Source: Latrodectus hesperus | Lineage: Eukaryota > Arthropoda > Arachnida > Araneae > Theridiidae | DNA length: 64,000 nucleotides | Assembly (NCBI GenBank): GCA_037975125.1 | Contig: CM075855.1 | Span: 86,204,706 to 86,268,705 of the forward strand | Reading direction: 5' to 3' | Shown: positions 29,046 to 43,265 of the stretch, piece after piece | Layout of the letters: each line of letters begins with the position of its first letter | Numbering within the stretch: position 1 is the stretch's first letter | Position numbers and translations under genes: made by a program | Notes under the pieces: generated by a model | Database searches by the model: none | What the model saw: only the letters and a program-made list of their open reading frames with translations | Told to the model about the DNA's origin: nothing

Positions 29046-29299
29046 AGCAAACGATTTTCTGCTGCTGCGAATTTTACAGTAAAATTTACTGTAATCATTA
29101 GTGTTCCTATGAAAGCTATTTAAATAACAGTAATTTTTACTGTATTTCTTCCGTTTTTTTTTTACAGTGCATGTGGCTATAAAATTAGGTCGGACTTCAT
29201 TTCTCATAACAACTTATTTTAATAAAGGAAAAGGAAAACTTCAATCTTTAAGTTCTATTTGCTTGTCCTACAAGTTATCTTGAACGCAACTCAAAACAG

Positions 29300-29375
29300 A
29301 TGCCATTGAATAGTTCTCTGCTATTGGTAATCGGTTTATTTTCTTTACAGGCGGATGTTCACGGTATTAAAGAAA
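29300..29375 (+). CDS. Possible signal-peptide exon
   Basis: ATG at 29300 opens MPLNSSLLLVIGLFSLQADVHG: a short polar start, a hydrophobic core and a small-residue region, the shape of a secretory signal. A GTATTA donor-like sequence follows at about 29367. The open frame runs on to 29623 but becomes AT-driven and lysine/isoleucine-rich, which is why I would end the exon early. It may instead be chance, since TTTCTTTACAG inside it also looks like a splice acceptor. No downstream exon was identified. Confidence 0.2.
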
Positions 29376-29639
29376 CCGAAATAAGATATAGCAAGTTCTA
29401 TTATAAACACTTCTGCTGCACAATACCAGCGAAAAAATTAGTTTTTCTTAGAAAGATTGCAAAAAAATTATTAAAATTTACTTCGATGAGAATAATAATG
29501 TTATTTAATTACTATTGTGCATTTCCTTTGTGGATCAAAATAGTTTTAATCAGGCATTTGTATAAAAATAGTTTCATATATTTAATCAAGTGTTTGATCA
29601 AAAATTATTTCACTTCTGATTAAAAAATCACAGAGAAAT

Positions 29640-30232
29640 TTAATTTTAAATGTAAAAATCTAATTGAGGGTTCATACTTTCATTTAAGATTTTAGATTTT
29701 TATTATAAGTTTCTTTTATATTTTCATACAGAAAAATGTACATTTCCTAAACTTGGTTTCCAAGAGCTTTTAATAGATAAACATATATTTTCTAATTAAA
29801 AGATTTGCAAAATTCATTTAAACTACAGAATGTAGACATCTTATATGTGCTTGTCTTTTTTATTAATTTATCAAAAAATAAGCTTTTCTGTGAAATAACT
29901 ACACAAAACTTCAGTAACAAATTCTTACTAACATACTTATCAGTCTTAGGAATAATTCTTCTCTTGTAATCATCAGTGTTTTTTTTTTTTTTTTCATATC
30001 TAAAATAGCACCTTTACTTAGTGATAAATTTTTGTCCACAATTTTCACTTGGTGGCTGACTGTTCTCTATAGACTTAAAATATCAATATGTAGATTTATA
30101 AGATTGGAGCCTCATTAACCGTAAGGAATCGTTAATTATAACATAAAAAAAGAATATATTTATGAAAATAAAACATACTACCAGATAAGACTATCATTTG
30201 GAGAATTTAGAGTTAATAGAGAGAAATAAACA
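29640..30232. other. AT-rich non-coding stretch
   Basis: Nothing recognisable apart from a T18 run near 29980. Confidence 0.5.
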
Positions 30233-30456
30233 CTGGTCTGGAGGAGAAAATTTCCACCCACTTTAGATCAATGACAAAATTGAGAGAGTGGATCCTCTGG
30301 TAGTGCCATCTATCGGAGGATTTGGAGAGCAAAGTCAGACTTTCACCTTCATGGTGCTCTGTTTAAATAAAAGACCCGTCCTACTGATTTGATTTCGCAT
30401 AGACAAGGCATATCGAGCTTGGCTTGTACAAGTATCATGAATAACAACAACACACA
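30233..30456 (+). mobile_element. SINE family A, 5'-truncated copy
   Basis: Contains the distal body (GGAGAAAATTTCC, GCCATCTATCGGAGGA, GAGCTTGGCTTGTACAAG) and the tail AATAACAACAACAC. The tRNA head is absent. Confidence 0.75.
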
Positions 30457-30980
30457 ACAAATACTTCAAATAATTGATTTTGTAATTCATTGGATAATTT
30501 TTGTAACTAATATTGATGACTGATCGAAAGTTGGACAATACGTTTAAATTCACACTTTCTACATTATTATGTTCTAATTTTTCACTAAATTGAAATCATG
30601 GGAATGCTTAATAATTACTCTAAATATTTATTTTAGTTAGGGAACATTTCTAATGCTTTCGCTTACTTTTGGATACTATAAATGTACAAATCATGTAATT
30701 CGTAAACATGGAATGTGCAAATTTTGCCAAGAAGGTTACTATTGCAGCAAGAAAATATTTTTTTGTATGAAATATTTCACTATGCTCTTCTGGTAGAGTA
30801 ATTATAATTATTAATTCTTATTATCACGAGAAATATATTAAAATTAGCGTCTTATATAATAGTTATGTATTTTTGTATTTTATCTTTCAGAATAAAAGCC
30901 CAATTTTTGTTTTTTGTGCAAAACAATTATTTAAAGCTGAAATGTTAATGTAACAATCAAATAAATTTATATCGCAATTA

Positions 30981-32513
30981 CACTGCTGGACAATTGCTAA
31001 GGACGGATCACAAATTGCAATGTAGCATAACATTAAGCGAGACATGAGGCCTAGTAGGATAAAATATAGTTGCCACACTGTTCAGACATTAGAATAAAGA
31101 ATATTTATTATTCTGGAAAGTACAAAAGCTGTGAAACACCTGAAAGAAAAAAAATGTTCATTTGATGCTGCATACGGAAAAATGGAACAATACATCTAAA
31201 AGTCAGCAGGCACCTTGAAGAAAGGTATCAGTACGGGATATGTCCACCGTGGAGTGTGATGCAACATTCCACACGTCGTATCATACTTTGCACCACATTA
31301 TCCAGCAGCTGTTGAGGCAATTTATCCCATTCCTCTGGGAGTGCACGGATGAGGGTGTTCTTGTTTGTCGGAGAATAGTTTCGACCAGCAACTTGCCTCC
31401 CCAAAGCATCCCACACATTTTCAATGGGGTTTAGATCTGGAGAACGTGATGGCCATACGAGGCGTTAAATACCCTCGCTGTCTAGACAATCCTGGACAGC
31501 GAGTGTTCGATGACATGTTGCGTTGTCGTCCATAAAAGCAAATTTATCACCGACAGCACCACGGAAAAGACGAACATGAGAAAGTAGAACTTCATTAATG
31601 TATCGCTGGCCCATCATAGTCCCATTCGCAACCACATGTAGGGGCGTGCGGCCATTGATCATGATGCCAGCCCACACCATGACACTGCATGTCGGATATC
31701 GGTCCCTTTCCTGGATATTTTCTGGACGATAAGCAGTACCACTCTCGCGCCAGATCAATTGGCGTCTACAATTTGATGACAGACAGAAACCTACTCTCAT
31801 CTGAGAATAGTACGCATGCCCAGTCCTGTTCAGTTCAATTGCGATGCTCACGACACCATTGCAAACGGGCAGTACGGTGCTGTCTGGTCAATGGGACACA
31901 CACAACAGGTCTGCGGGAGTATAGTCCTCCTCCCCTCAAACGTCTGGCAACAGTTTTTCGGGAGATCTGCTTTCCTGAGGCAGCAAGAAACTGATTTGCC
32001 ACCTGCTGAGCTGTGGCTCGCCTGTTCCTTTTTGCTATAAGAAGATATATCTGTTTTCTGCAGGCGTCGTACTTCTAACACGACCTCCCCCGTGCCGCCT
32101 ACTACACATTCCAGTAGTTTTAAATGACTTTCATAGCCGTGAAACAACGCTGTGAGCGATGTCCAACTCTCTGGCAACATCTGTTATTTTTCGACCTTCT
32201 TCGATCTTTCCAATAATTCGGCCACGCATAAATTCATCTAAGTGATGTTGGGAAGACATGCCAAAAATTTCAAGTTCGTCTATTAAATCTTTCTTGTAAA
32301 ACTTTGACTTGAAACAACAACTGTCCACACGCGTCAAAACCTTTAAAGCTCTTATAAACGCTAGCACGTGAAAACAGACGTGGAAAAAAATTTGCATACG
32401 CATACTTCTTCCTACTATATCCCGCACTTATTCTAATTTTCCACATTTTGCTTCCTTTCATTTTGGGGTTGCTATGGATGATAGTGTTATCCGTCCTTAG
32501 CAATTGTCCAGCA

Positions 32514-32516
<3 letters not shown>
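30981..32516 (-). mobile_element. Tc1-like element (copy 4) with both terminal inverted repeats
   Basis: The left end CACTGCTGGACAATTGCTAA (30981 onward) is mirrored at the right end finishing near 32516. The 28-bp inverted repeats differ only at the outermost base. TA flanks both sides (30979-30980 and 32517-32518), the target duplication expected of Tc1/mariner. On the right the TA merges into a (TA)n tract. At 1536 bp the length is normal for Tc1. This is the best-preserved copy of the family also seen at 18041-19541. Confidence 0.92.
31228..32259 (-). pseudogene. Tc1-like transposase of copy 4, inactivated
   Basis: The start ATG is at 32259 (MSSQHHLDEFMRGRIIGKIE). The helix-turn-helix ends SVVSRL followed by TGA where the sister copy has Trp. 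Frameshifts follow after SRRHG and before the core. The core frame 31851-31465 contains VMVWAGIMINGRTPL and FMDDNATCH. The SPDLNPIENVWDALGRQ block and C-terminus (ending GHIPY, stop at 31228-31230) lie in another frame. The first catalytic Asp region is altered: the expected LFSDESRFSL reads YYSQMRVGF by frameshift. So the ends look usable by a trans-acting transposase, but this gene itself is dead. Confidence 0.9.

Positions 32517-32601
<85 letters not shown>
32517..32601. repeat. (TA)n microsatellite between Tc1 copy 4 and the Helitron-like element
   Basis: About 42 TA units without interruption. It touches the Tc1 terminus on the left and the Helitron-like 5' sequence on the right. Confidence 0.95.
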
Positions 32602-32605
<4 letters not shown>

Positions 32606-33539
32606 TCGTGTCACGATGTATGTTCCCGATAAACTCCGAAACTACCGAATGGATTTTGCTAAAATTTTGTAACCATTTATAATATGGTCCAATTTAAAAG
32701 ATAGAATAGTTTTTATCTCTTAATTATTGATCTCAATATTTATTATACGACATTAGTGTTTATTTATTGGTTAGTTCTGTAAGTTCCTAATAGATGGCGG
32801 TTTAGCATCTAAGTTGCACAGGTATTCGGCAGATGGCGACGTGTTTATTTTTCTAGATTATACCATCTTCCAGAGAAAATTAACGTGCGCGCGCAAGCGC
32901 GTGGTTGAATATAGAATTTACATATATTTTCATGATGTATAATCATACTGTAACAATTTTTCGTAAATCATTTTTATAATTATACTTTGTATTGTGTTAT
33001 TATTGTGCAGTGTTCAATTTGAATATTTTTAATATTATAAATAGTAAAATAAAATTTAATTTTTTTGTTTTTCTTTGCTAATTTTCATACCACCTCGAAA
33101 ACATGTAAGTATTTCTTGATAGCCTTTTATTTATTTTTATTTTATAATTTGATAATTATTAATTTATTCAGCTGTACATTTTGATCTACTTTATTTATTC
33201 AAATGATAAATTCTTTTAATTTTTTTTATTTCAGTATAATGCCATGGAAAAAATCTAACCTTAACAATCAGTCACTGATTACAAACTATAATTTAATATA
33301 AGATGAATAAAATGTAAATTCAGAAAGTATATGTTGATTTGTGCTTAATTTCAAAATTTCGATACTTTACCTATTACTTTTAAATTTTGGCGAAACGTTT
33401 TATTTTTAATAACATATGAATGAACCTATTTTAATTTTTTAGAAAATTTTAATTTGATTGTAGCAAAGAATTAGTAAAAAATTGATTCAATATATTATAA
33501 TTACTCAGCCACTGCAACGCGTGGCTGTGGGTCAACTAG
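32602..33539 (+). mobile_element. Non-autonomous Helitron-like element
   Basis: The 5' part (AATTCGTGTCACGATGTATG, then CGATAAACTCCGAAACTAC) is of the type I associate with arthropod Helitrons. The 3' end has a perfect 7-bp hairpin CAGCCAC/GTGGCTG (33506-33527), an 8-nt spacer and CTAG (33536-33539) followed by T. No terminal inverted repeats or target duplication are needed for this class. Inside, a donor GTAAGTATT (near 33102) and a TTTATTTCAG acceptor (ending near 33234) flank an apparent 5' UTR intron, followed by ATGCCATGG (MPWKKSNLNNQ) and an early stop. This looks like the start of the autonomous element's ORF left after internal deletion. A GTGCGCGCGCAAGCGCG tract lies at 32886-32902. 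Confidence 0.75.
33506..33539 (+). other. Helitron-type 3' terminator hairpin and CTAG end
   Basis: Seven perfect stem pairs, an 8-nt loop (TGCAACGC), 8 nt of spacer, then CTAG|T. This fits the rolling-circle termination structure of Helitrons. Confidence 0.8.
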
Positions 33540-33559
33540 TATATATATATAATGTTATC

Positions 33560-34790
33560 TTAGTATGTTTCCAACTTAAAATATATAAAAACACCACATA
33601 AATTATGATGTTTATTATTTTATAATATAATTCAAACAAATGAATTATGTTCTGTAAGTCTTCCTTTCGTAAAAACGAACAAATTCTTATAAGAAAGTAC
33701 TTAACTATCTAACGATTTCGTTCCCCAATGTCTGGAGACATAGTCAGAGGAAACTCTTAATACAAGTGCAAAGTAAAGACACCGAGTGCCCATCTCTTCA
33801 TTTTTACTTCTTATTTGGAATAAGTGCAAAATTCTTTTCAAAAAGAAAGATTTCTTGCTTAAAATTAGAAGAGGTATTTTTACAAAATGCACGTATTATA
33901 TTAATCAAAAATAAATTTTAAGTACAAAATAGTTGTTTTCATATTAACTAAATGCTATCTTGTTTTTATTTTTCCTACAACTATTAATAAAACTTATTTT
34001 AATAGTTGTATCGTAATATTAATTTACATTTTAATGTCAAATCTGTTTTCTTAGAATAAATGTAATTTCTGTCTACTAATAACTTTAATATGAGAAACAT
34101 AATTTGTTTCATATGAATTTTTAAAAAAATTTTTGAAATATGCAGACAATTAATAGAAAACGAAGCAAAATTCATCACTAACCAATATTAGTTTATGCCT
34201 TTCATAGAAAATAAAACTAATATATTAGTTTTATTTTCTACAATAAATTACCTGTTATTTATAAATGTTTGAGGAAAAATTCCTTGTGTTTTTTTATATT
34301 AATGAATACATTTTTAAAAATGACTTTTTTCTTTTCAGTATGAATTTGAAGTTATTATATGGTTATCTATAATATAAAGTTATCATAGGAATTTGGAGTT
34401 ACAATATGGTTATATGTTATATGGAAGTTATAATTAAATTTAAAAAAAGTAACCCTGCAAACCCAAAATTCGTATATATTATTAAATTGTAAATAAAACT
34501 TAAAGAATAAAAAAAATTTAAATTATATATAAAACATTCTCCTTCGTTCCATGAAATTACATCAAAAACTGTAGGTCAAATTCTTGCAAAATCTGTTGAA
34601 TTAGAAAACTTTCGGTCAAATTAGCTTATTGGAAGAATAAAATTAAAGATATTCATGATTTTCGTATTAAAATATTTATTCCTTTTAAAAGTATAGGCAT
34701 CTCAAAATACAAGTTAAACATTTAGGTGATAAAAGAAGGGCGAAAGATTTGTACCCTATTATTTCATTTATTCATTTTGCTGTAGGCAAG
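33560..34790. other. AT-rich non-coding stretch
   Basis: No gene. Contains the 36-bp palindrome listed next. Confidence 0.5.
34205..34240. repeat. Perfect 36-bp palindrome
   Basis: TAGAAAATAAAACTAATA followed by its exact reverse complement, with no central spacer. Confidence 0.95.
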
Positions 34791-34794
34791 TTTC

Positions 34795-35169
34795 TGTTGT
34801 TGTTATTTATGACATTTGGACAAGCCAAGCTCGCTAGTCAACAGCTATGCGAAATAAAGTCAGAAAGGTGCGTCTTCCGTTTTAACCAGAGAATCACGAA
34901 GGTGAAAGCATGTCTTAACTCTAAGACTCTTCCGATAGATGGCACCATCAGAATATTCACTTCTTCAATTTTGACTTTGATCTGGAGGAAGAAGAAATTT
35001 TCTCCAGACATTACACCGTTGATAACTGCTCAAGGACCGACCACCATACTTCCGATTCCATAGATTTTACGAGTAAGTATTTTGCATGCACTCTCTGGGT
35101 CTTGGCAGCATTGGGAATCGAGCCAGCCCTTCCGGGTGGATGACCAATGCCTTAACCACATGGCTGCCA
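34795..35169 (-). mobile_element. SINE family A, near full length, minus strand
   Basis: Reading leftward: an A-box-like GCAGCCATGTGGTTAAGG (head at 35168), a B-box-like GGCTCGATTCCC (35114-35125), the body with ATCTATCGGAAGAG, and a tail AAATAACAACAAC. With the copy at 4361 it defines the full ~380-bp element. Confidence 0.8.
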
Positions 35170-35309
35170 CAGCACTTAGACTCAGGGCTATGTACATGGC
35201 AGCATGCTGGTGCAACAACGACCTTAGGCAAGTTCCTAATTGCTATAAGCCAGTTTCTCATTACTACTAAAAGCAGGTATTTTTGCCATAGAAGCAGTTA
35301 CAAGTTTAG

Positions 35310-35538
35310 TGCCTTGTGGTGGATAAGGAAGATTGTGAACTTCTCACTTTCTGCAAGTAACTGGGGTGAGTAGCATTACCCACGTCACTCCACCACAAGC
35401 CCGTTTATAGGGTGGGTCATATATTTATTTATCATCACCAAAGAAATGACAACGAAGGAAACACTATACCCTAAGTGATTCGAACCCGGGACCAACACCC
35501 TAAGAGTCAGGAGTGCTAACCACTCAGCCATCGGCTGG
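35310..35538 (-). mobile_element. tRNA-headed SINE, family B, minus strand
   Basis: On the minus strand the head reads GATGGCTGAGTGGTTAGCA (A box) and GGGTTCGAATC (B box). Then comes a body with CACCCTATAAACGGGC, matching the element at 8239-8485. Confidence 0.75.
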
Positions 35539-35539
35539 A

Positions 35540-39820
<4,281 letters not shown>

Positions 39821-39829
39821 GTACTAATG

Positions 39830-39995
39830 ATTTGATTTGGTTTATTTATTTTTGTGATAAACTTTTGCATGCAAAGACTTATAGGACTGAAACCTGCATT
39901 TTAAAGTGGATTCTGAACTGTCAGTTTCCATACCTAATTCAGGAATCGAACCAATGAACACCAAACACATCATCACACGATCAGAAAGAAATCAG
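39830..39995 (-). mobile_element. SINE family C, decayed copy
   Basis: On the minus strand a degraded head with GGTTCGATTCCTGAATTAGG precedes a body resembling 56638-56760 (CAGAATCCACTTTAAAATGC versus GGAATCCACTTTAAACCG). Confidence 0.5.
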
Positions 39996-39999
39996 ATTT

Positions 40000-41185
40000 T
40001 ACAAAATTTAATGCGAACACAGGCATTTAATATTTAAAAGAAGAAAGTGAAATCAGATTCTTTGAAAAATAAAAAAAAACATTAACATTAATATTTTTTA
40101 TTATTTTTTTTTAAATATTTAATTTAACACATTTATCTTTTGATATTCACATTAGTGGTGATTAAAAAAATATTTTTTTAATGTTGAAGAATCTTATAAT
40201 CACCATTAAGCAGAAGTATGTGCGAAAATATTAATTCAATGTGACAGAAAAAGTGAATTATATTCGTGAATAATTAATCAATTAAGTGAATAATTATATC
40301 TCACGAATATAATTATATTCGTGACAATCAAAACACTGTTTAAACTGAAATCGTTTATGGGGTAATACGTAAATATTAAAAATTAGTATCGTCAAAGGGT
40401 TTATTATTCTCGAATGGGCTGGTTTCACTGTTTTTTATAGTACCATCGCACTGTCCAGTATTGCTTCGACATGAAGTCAAATGAATATTTTTCCATCTTT
40501 TTTATAACATTTTTCCTACTACTTTTTAAGGATTTTTTTTTTTATTTTTCTTCTGTGAAATGCTATGTGTGATCCTAGATTTTATGACGTTTTTTACTCT
40601 CTGAATCTAACTATCAATTTGATAAATTTATCACTACTTTGAATAAAAACCTTGTGCAAAAGAACTCTAATATATATAATAAATGTAATATTAAATAATT
40701 CAATTTCTGTAAGTTATTAAGTTTCCATTGCTTTTAAGGACGCACTAAAATTTGTTCTAAAAATTTATATTAGGATGATTAAAAAAATTGTTTTAACTCA
40801 CAGATTGTTTTCTTATAAATATTGTCAGGCCAACAAACATATTAACTAGCATAACAAATTTTTGTTTTAATTAGAATAAGAACTAAGCATATAAAAAAAG
40901 TTCTGTCTTCAAATAAGAATTCATTTAATCACTTTTTGTTTTTGGAAATTATCAACGAATTTTTATTTCATTAAAAAAATTAGGGGTAGTTAGAAAGTTT
41001 TAAAACTGCTTAGAAATATTTTCTTAGATTTTCACCAAAAGTACTTATGATAAATTCACAAAAAATCACTTAGATTATATACAAGTTTTTGAGAAAATTC
41101 TTAGCAATAATTTATGAATATATACTAAATGCGTGCTATTTTTGTGTGAGATATATTTCTAAAATTTAAATTAAGAAAAATTCTT
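40000..41185. other. AT-rich non-coding stretch
   Basis: No gene; contains the palindrome listed next. Confidence 0.5.
40256..40324. repeat. Nested palindrome: 24-bp perfect palindrome plus a third arm
   Basis: TCACGAATATAATTATATTCGTGA at 40301-40324 is a perfect palindrome. Its right half also occurs at 40256-40269, so the left arm can pair with either partner. Confidence 0.9.
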
Positions 41186-41186
41186 A

Positions 41187-41275
41187 AAATTGGAAAGTAA
41201 ATAAATATTTTAATACTTTTTATAGTTCTAAAAATTCTAAATAGCTTTACTTGAGAGTTTCGGAATTATAAATAC

Positions 41276-41367
<92 letters not shown>

Positions 41368-41368
41368 G

Positions 41369-41413
<45 letters not shown>

Positions 41414-41507
41414 GTGTATGTGTTCATTCGTTCTCAAGTAAAGTTATTTAGATTTTTTAGAAATATAAAAAGTATTAATTTATTTATTTAAAATAAATTC
41501 CAATATT
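41187..41507. repeat. Long inverted repeat (~70-bp arms) around a (TA)n(TATG)n core
   Basis: The left arm 41187-41257 and right arm 41430-41507 are near reverse complements. Shared stretches include AATACTTTTTATA, TTCTAAAAA and CTTTACTTGAGA, with a few small indels. The loop is the microsatellite at 41279-41422. It looks like a foldback/MITE whose centre expanded as a simple repeat. Confidence 0.8.
41279..41422. repeat. (TA)n/(TATG)n microsatellite
   Basis: About 40 TA units, two TATG interruptions, then seven or eight TATG units. Confidence 0.95.
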
Positions 41508-41575
41508 TTTTTATTTAATATTTTATTCACTATTTTTTTAATACAAAGAATAACACAAATAAAACGCATGAGAAA

Positions 41576-41785
41576 TCACAAAATCGACATGAGACGAAGA
41601 CAGGACAGGTGAATACATTGCATAAACGTAAAAGATATGACCGGAGTCCCATTTCCCCAAAATTTCTCTGGCTTGTCAATAAAACGATGATTGAGAGATG
41701 CCATGCAGCGGTGGAGGTGGGTCCTATTCACGGGCTCTGCCGAGTTGCAGAGCGGACAGTCGGGTGAATTCAAGATGCCAATGCG
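41576..41785 (-). pseudogene. LINE ORF2 C-terminal cysteine motif (3' part of an inverted LINE insertion)
   Basis: The minus-strand frame from 41785 reads HRIGILNSPDCPLCNSAEPV, then THLHRC: the CCHC-like cluster that follows RNase H in Jockey-type ORF2 proteins. It is open to 41576. The part that should precede it, RNase H, lies immediately adjacent but on the opposite strand. Confidence 0.75.
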
Positions 41786-42070
41786 GTGCAAGTGTTCTCT
41801 GATTCACAGGCTGCAATTCAGGCCATAAGCTCAATCTCTCTCCCATCTTGTGAAATTCTCCCTATCCAGGAGCTCTTGGAAATTGTGACATCACCAAAGA
41901 AACATGTTATGTTCCAGCGTGGCGTCGATGGAAAAGAGCAGGCGGACTTCTTCGCAAAGAGAGACTTCTCCAGCCAAGTCACACGGAGATTTCCCATCGC
42001 GCTTAAAGCAAGATTTTAAAAGAATGCAAGCTACAAGGGAAGGATGAAAGCCAAGCGGTGGAGAGTCCAA
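41786..42070 (+). pseudogene. LINE RNase H segment (inverted 5' part of the same insertion)
   Basis: The plus-strand frame reads VFSDSQAAIQAISSISLPSC, carrying the catalytic 'SDS.AAI' of RNase H. It then gives VMFQRGVDGKEQADFFAK, equivalent to 'V.W.PGHVGI.GNE.AD.LAK', and after the stop at 42019 continues out of frame to KAKRWRVQ. Orientation is opposite to the C-terminal piece at 41576-41785. The junction falls between VFSDSQ and LHRIG. Confidence 0.75.
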
Positions 42071-42079
42071 TAAAAATAA

Positions 42080-42794
<715 letters not shown>

Positions 42795-43265
42795 TGTATA
42801 AAATTGTTTAAACTTTGTTTATTTTTTATATGAGTATTATAAAAAAAATATCTTATATGCGTAATATCTTATTGCACAAAACCGTTTTCTATTTAATTAT
42901 TTTTATTATTATTGAAATTAAAAGCTTTCTGTTTGGCAGAAATTTCGTATGAAAAATAATCAGAATTTTAAATTTAATAAACGACATTCCCCTGTCAAAT
43001 TCTTTAAATTATTATAATTAAGTGAAATATAATAAAAAAAGAAAGTATTAAAAGTTTCTTTGATATTATGAAATGTTAGATTTTGTTTCCCAAATGAAAG
43101 TATGTTTCCAATATTTTTTCTCTATTGATTAAACAATTATTGATTTATCAATAACTGTCTTTCATTTCTTTTTGGTTCAGATTTTACTTCAGAGCTTGCA
43201 ATTAGTGTATTAAGAAAACATGTCTTTACGTACCGTTAATCTTATTTTCAGAAAACATCTATTAA

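Larger units (their letters stand above)
24587..29169. mobile_element. Candidate 4.58-kb DNA element with CACTSTAAAAAAAA termini and a spliced internal gene
   Basis: The left end reads CACTCTAAAAAAAA (24587-24600), and the right end is its reverse complement with one change (29156-29169). Inside each end are further copies of ACTGTAA/TTACAGT arranged as inverted pairs. On the left this becomes a tandem array (24688-24880). Between the ends lie a minus-strand promoter-like region, splice-like signals and coding exons of a small protein (listed separately). Flanks show at most a 2-bp CA repeat, so no convincing target-site duplication is present. I cannot name a superfamily. The alternative is a host gene fortuitously flanked by two copies of a short repeat. 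Confidence 0.5.

Noticed and set aside
24587..29169. Calling the 4.6-kb element Mutator, hAT, Kolobok or Polinton
   Set aside because: No 8-9-bp or TTAA target duplication and no matching transposase were seen; naming a superfamily would be guesswork.
32270..32614. Tyr/Ile-repeat frames over (TA)n arrays (also 41237-41437, 42651-42833)
   Set aside because: Simple-repeat artefacts.
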